Source: Dendrophyllia cribrosa
Taxonomy: Eukaryota > Cnidaria > Anthozoa > Scleractinia > Dendrophylliidae
Direction: 5' to 3'
Assembly: GCA_024195265.1 (NCBI GenBank)
Contig: JAJLRJ010000004.1
Coordinates: 28,284,434 to 28,348,433, forward strand
DNA: 64,000 nt
The notes under the pieces were generated by a model. That model did no database searches, was not told the origin of the DNA, and saw nothing but the letters and a program-made list of their open reading frames with translations. Shown in pieces: positions 53,901 through 59,700 of this stretch. A program made the translations under genes and the position numbers. Numbering within the stretch: position 1 is the stretch's first letter; each line of letters opens with the position of its first letter.

Positions 53901-56706
53901 TTTGGTAGGTGCACTGATCAAGTTTCTAAACATTTCTCTGCGTTATTTATATGGCCATTTCTCTCAGTGTTTTAACCACTGATTTCGTCTCTTTTCTGCA
54001 GGAGTAATTCATTTTCGTTGGACAGCCCCCGGGAATTTAAGCGTGTGCATGCTAGACAAGGTGGAAGCCGTCCAGATAAGTACGTCATAAAATATACCAA
54101 CGGATTCACCAAAAGTGTTTCAATTTTCGTAGTTAAATTGGCATACATATGTTGTTGTTCAAATATCAGTTTTTTTGGTTTAACAATTTTTATTTTCCTT
54201 TGTCTCAGATTCATTTTCATATTCTGAGACAAAGGAAAACAAAAATCAAACTGGTGAAAATTTTTTAAGCCAAAGAGAAATATGAACCACAACAAATACA
54301 TGCTGTACTGTTGCCTTACCGTTTTTCATTTATTCTAGACATATTTTTCCATGAGTTTAATCGTATTAGACACAAGCTATTTGCTAGCCTGCGAACAGGC
54401 TTCCAGTCGGACGGCGGGGTCATACGAAGAAGGGAAGCCTGCACGCATCCTTCACCTATACCCAAAAACTAGCACAGAAAAACCTATCTTTAGAGGAATT
54501 TGTAGTTAAATTAAACTGTAGATTTCATCTGAAAAATCCCCTCTGTAAAATAAAACATAAGTATTATATAATTTAAAATATATTGTTAACTACTATATAG
54601 AGTTACTAAATGATTAGTGCAGCTTCAGACTATAAACAAAAATTGAAATCGCCAATGCCAACCCAGTCTCGGAATGTCTAGTGTAGTGTATTGTTGTAAC
54701 ATCTGGTCATGTATTCCTTTGTATTGTAACCTTTTAAATCTGCTTGTTACGTAAATGTTTTGCATAAATTAAAAAAATAAAATAAAAAAATAAAAATAAA
54801 AAATCCTTCAAAATCGCGGCTGCCGCCCATAAGAACCCGCGGATTCCTTACCTTGTCAACTGTCAAATTTTAACCGTTCGCAAGCTTAGCCTGCTTAGCC
54901 TTCTGTCGTTAACTTGCTGAGTAAGTTAACGACAGAAGTGATGATTTAGGAGGAGAGAAACATATTTAGCCGTTTGAAATATATTTTTCAGTTGCGGTAA
55001 AAATGTTGCATATTTGCATATGTCAAAAGTAATTTGAAACCTTTCCCTGAGTAACGCATAACGCAGCTATTTCATAAACATCTCGCGATCAGACACCACG
55101 AAAATATATATCCAATTTTTTCCCTCTGTATCCGAAACATAGAAAAGAAAATTAAATGAAAAAGTGATTGCTTTAAGGTTATTTTAGCCCAAGAAACATT
55201 CACTAGCGCTTTGCGTCCAAAATCTCGCGTGCAGGCTCCCCTTTGCCGGCGCTTCGCGCCGTTAAATAGCGTCCCTCCGAGCCAGGAACCTGTTCGCAGG
55301 CTAGCTGTTTGCCAAATTAATAGCTTGCTCTTTCACTGGTCGAGACAATTGTTGCATTAACATAAATTAAGGTGTGTCAAACCAATTTTAGCTGATTTCA
55401 CTACATTGTTGCCACATGTGTGCTTTAAGCAACCGACAACCACTTTATGTGTTAAATTTCTGAATACTGTGACATCCTGCTGTTGCAATTCTTTAACATT
55501 TTGCCGTACGGTCTCCTTTTCTTGTTTTGGAGCAAAATTCAGCTTTGTGTGAGATTAAGAATTTGTCGAAGAGCAGAAATAATTCTTAAAGGGTCCTAGT
55601 CATCCAAAACGCACTGCGCGCTCAAACGGTGAAATCCGCCATTTTCGATGCCATGGAAATTACCGAACATTGCATAGTGAATCGGAATCTTACTGCATCG
55701 TCCCAAGTTGTGTAAATGAAGGTCTGTAACTGTTATCGTAGCTTTTTTGAATTATAAGTCTATCGGTTTGAATGATTTTTAGGTGTTTTGCGCCACCGAT
55801 GGACAAGGTTTTGACATCCAAAGTCAATGGTCTTATGGCCTCACGGTTTCCCAAGCGCGGACGGCCGAAGGCGCCAGGAAATGCAAAGAAAACTATTCTT
55901 CGCGAATCGACTTTCCACCTTTGGATTACGAGCAAAAGTGAAGTTGGAATCGTACGGCTAAACCATAGCCAGTTCGCCGAATTGCTGTTGTTAAAGAATG
56001 TACAACAGTTGCATCCGGCCGTGAGAATTATGAAACAGTAAACATGCTGGAGATTCACATATTTCACAAACTGATTTCATGATGGATGCATTAACGCCAT
56101 ACGTTTAACAACGAAAGTACAGCCTAGCTCCGAGACACGCAACTTAAACACAGAATAAACTCTGAGGAGTCGAAAAAAACTGTAATATGCCATTATTCTA
56201 TGGAATCATTGATGAAGAAACTCTATCTCGGAAGCCATGCTAACCGCAGACTTGCGCTCACACAAAATCACGGACTGAGAAATTAACTTAGTGATCCTAG
56301 CATTCAGCGACTAGTACTGATCTTGCAAACTATGCGCTAAAGAAACAATATTGTTATGCCGAGAACTAGCAAACAGCGATGGCATAACTAAATATTCTCA
56401 TAGTAAACGGCTCTGGAAATCGTAAATATATCCTGTCAGTATCAGACTTTCCTAAGATCAAAGAATCGGCAACAGTCCTGTTATAGCTTAATTTTGATCT
56501 ATAAAAAGAAAACAATCTCTCAGAAACGCACTTGGGGTAACCCTATTCTAAAGCCGGGCTGAAATGCTTTTTTGCGACAAGCAGGATTTGTGCTAGGCCT
56601 GTCACCTTTTATAACGATATTTTTATAAATATCTTGCCTCTGACCTTTCGCGACGATTTCCTTACTTTTGGTCACGCGCCACGTGTAATATAATACCGAG
56701 ACTCCC

Positions 56707-56742
<36 letters not shown>

Positions 56743-59700
56743 TCCTTTAAATCAACAAATTTTGTTTTGGAAACATTGGAAATTGAAATTGCATTTATTG
56801 TAACCAGTGCTTAAGATAAAATAAATATTAAAGATACACATGGTAAACCAATAATTGATAAATGAATAAACGACCAAATAAATAAGTAAATGTTAAAATA
56901 AGTAGATGTCTAAATATATAAAATATTAAATAAGAAACAGTTCAAATACAAAACATGAAAAGTAGAAAATAAAAAAAACTAAGTTAATAAACTAAGATGT
57001 AAGGCTCTAAAACCAGGTAAGGAAATTTTGCTTCCGTTATTTTTAAATATTACAATTTTAGCTTACTTCAGTAGAACGAAAGTTTCAAATGTTCTTAAGC
57101 TAAAACCGTCAAAGCAATGATTAAAAATAATCTGGTTTACATGGCCAAAACTTAATTAAATATTTTCACTCAAATGTGAAATGGTCGTCCATGGTAAACG
57201 AAAAAAAAAAACTTTTTCAGCATTCTTTTTACACCGCTTCTTTTTACTACCAAAATTATGTTTGTCATGTGCCTTCAGCATTGCTGTCATGGAGACTGAC
57301 AACTTGGCTGTCGTCATAGTTATAGTGCTGTTGCAGAAATCTGCAAATAGTGTTATAGAAACCATACTCTTGGGTTGTCATAGAAACCACCATTGAGCTC
57401 CCTGTCACATTCAATCCTTGCATTACAGAACAAAAAAGAAAGGAAAGGCCACAGGTGTTGCCGCGCCCGCATGCAAAGTGTCCAGCAGCGCAGTGAGCCG
57501 TCAGTTGGAGTTGCACGTGCAAGGCGCGTGTCTGTTTCGTGCAAACTTCCCTAGCGAATCCGTGCGCCTTGTCACTTCTAAGAAATGGTAAAGTAGTTCC
57601 GGGGTGTTGACTGGTTGAAACACGTTGATCATCTCATGATGTCCTACCTCTAGTGGGATAGTTAATTGCCTAGAAAACATGCGCTGAAGAAAACGTCTTT
57701 ACAAATCTTACTGGTTATAAAATGGGAGAATATTTATTTATAAAAAAAAATCTGTATATCACTATTATTATCATATCACTATTAGCGGCCCTCAATTTTA
57801 TAGTATTCAATCAATTTGTGTTCACATTTGTCGGAATTATCAGCAGCGTTTTGTTATAGAAAAAAAAAACCTCTTGTTTGCACATCCCGCAGAAGGTATA
57901 AAAGCATGAAACTATGAATTTGCAAAGATCACATGCTCCTTTATTTTCTATTTGGGAAGTTTTGAGCACGTACAGCTACGAGAAATACCTTGTAGATTAT
58001 CATTACATATTATTTTTTTAATAAACTTAGAAAAGAAAACTTTGAGTTTCAATTTTTCTTCCTACAATTTCCAAAGTAAAAGATTAATAACACAAAGTAA
58101 TTAAAATCTAAATTAAAGTTATAACTATAAATTTGTCATAAAACTGAACTAAAATTGTTGGCGTTAATAAGAATATAACGTTATGACGTTAAATTAGGTT
58201 ACTATAAATGCGATGGACCTTTCCTCGGTCAGTGGTAAACTAGAAACGTATAGGTCTATACCTTTTAACCCTTTCACTCCCAAGAGTGCCAAACATCAAA
58301 AGAAAAATCCCAAATTTCATTTTGTAAAATATTACAAAACAAATGGTACCATTCAAAAGTACTGCTAAAGAGGTTTCATTTGAATGGTCACACCATAGGA
58401 TTTCATCCACAGACTCAAAAGTGAGAACAAATGGTACCATGCAAAAGTACTGCTGAAGAGGTTTCATTTGAATGGTCACACCATAGGATTTCATCCACAG
58501 ACTCAAAAGTGAGAACAAATGGTACCATGCAAAAGTACTGCTAAAGAGGTTTCATTTGAATGGTCACACCATAGGATTTCATCCACAGACTCAAAAGTGA
58601 GAACAAATGGTACCATTCAAAAGTACTGCTAAAGAGGTTTCATTTGAATGGTCACACCATAGGATTTCATCCACAGACTCAAAAGTGAGAACAAATGGTA
58701 CCATGCAAAAGTACTGCTGAAGAGGTTTCATTTGAATGGTCACACCATAGGATTTCATCAATAGACTCAAAAGTGAGAACAAATGGTACCATGCAAAAGT
58801 ACTGCTGAAGAGGTTTCATTTGAATGGTCACACCATAGGATTTCATCCACAGACTCAAAAGTGAGAACAAATGGTACCATGCAAAAGTACTGCTGAAGAG
58901 GTTTCATTTAAATGGTCACACCATAGGATTTTATCCACAGACTTAAAAGTTAGAACAAATGGTATTATGCAAAAGTACTGCTGAAGAGGTTTCATTTGAA
59001 TGGTCACACCATAGGATTTCATCCACAGACTCAAAAGTGAGAACAAATGGTACCATGCAAAAGTACTGCTGAAGAGGTTTCATTTGAATGGTCACACCAT
59101 AGGATTTCATCCACAGAATCAAAAGTGAGAACAAATGGTACCATGCAAAAGTACTGCTGAAGAGGTTTCATTTAAATGGTCACACCATAGGATTTTATCC
59201 ACAGACTCAAAAGTTAGAACAAATGGTATTATGCAAAAGTACTGCTGAAGAGGTTTCATTTGAATGGTCACACCATAGGATTTCATCCACAGACTCAAAA
59301 GTGAGAACAAATGGTACCATGCAAAAGTACTGCTGAAGAGGTTTCATTTGAATGGTCACACCATAGGATTTCATCCACAGACTCAAAAGTGAGAACAAAT
59401 GGTACCATGCAAAGGTACTGCTGAAGAGGTTTCATTTGAATGGTCACACCATAGGATTTCATCCACAGACTCAAAAGTGAGAACAAATGGTACCATGCAA
59501 AAGTACTGCTGAAGAGGTTTCATTTGAATGGTCACACCATAGGATTTCATCCACAGACTCAAAAGTGAGAACAAATGGTACCATGCAAAGGTACTGCTGA
59601 AGAGGTTTCATTTGAATGGTCACACCATAGGATTTCATCCACAGACTCAAAAGTGAGAACAAATGGTACCATGCAAAAGTACTGCTGAAGAGGTTTCATT

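Noticed and set aside
55690..56067. THAP-like zinc-finger start in element G
   Set aside because: A Y-C-I-V-P-S-C-V-N string near 55696 resembles a THAP opening, but the frame stops after a few codons and the remaining zinc ligands are absent.
57265..57544. Minus-strand frame with a cysteine pattern resembling an LDL-receptor class A repeat
   Set aside because: It is antisense to the 57429-57587 candidate exon, which has matching splice sites and phase. The cysteine spacing is incomplete.
58240..59662. A ladder of similar 63-codon minus-strand frames beginning M-F-S-L-L
   Set aside because: They repeat every 88 bp, and 88 is not a multiple of three, so each is the same non-coding unit read across two copies. 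No promoter, no domain and no single continuous frame exist.
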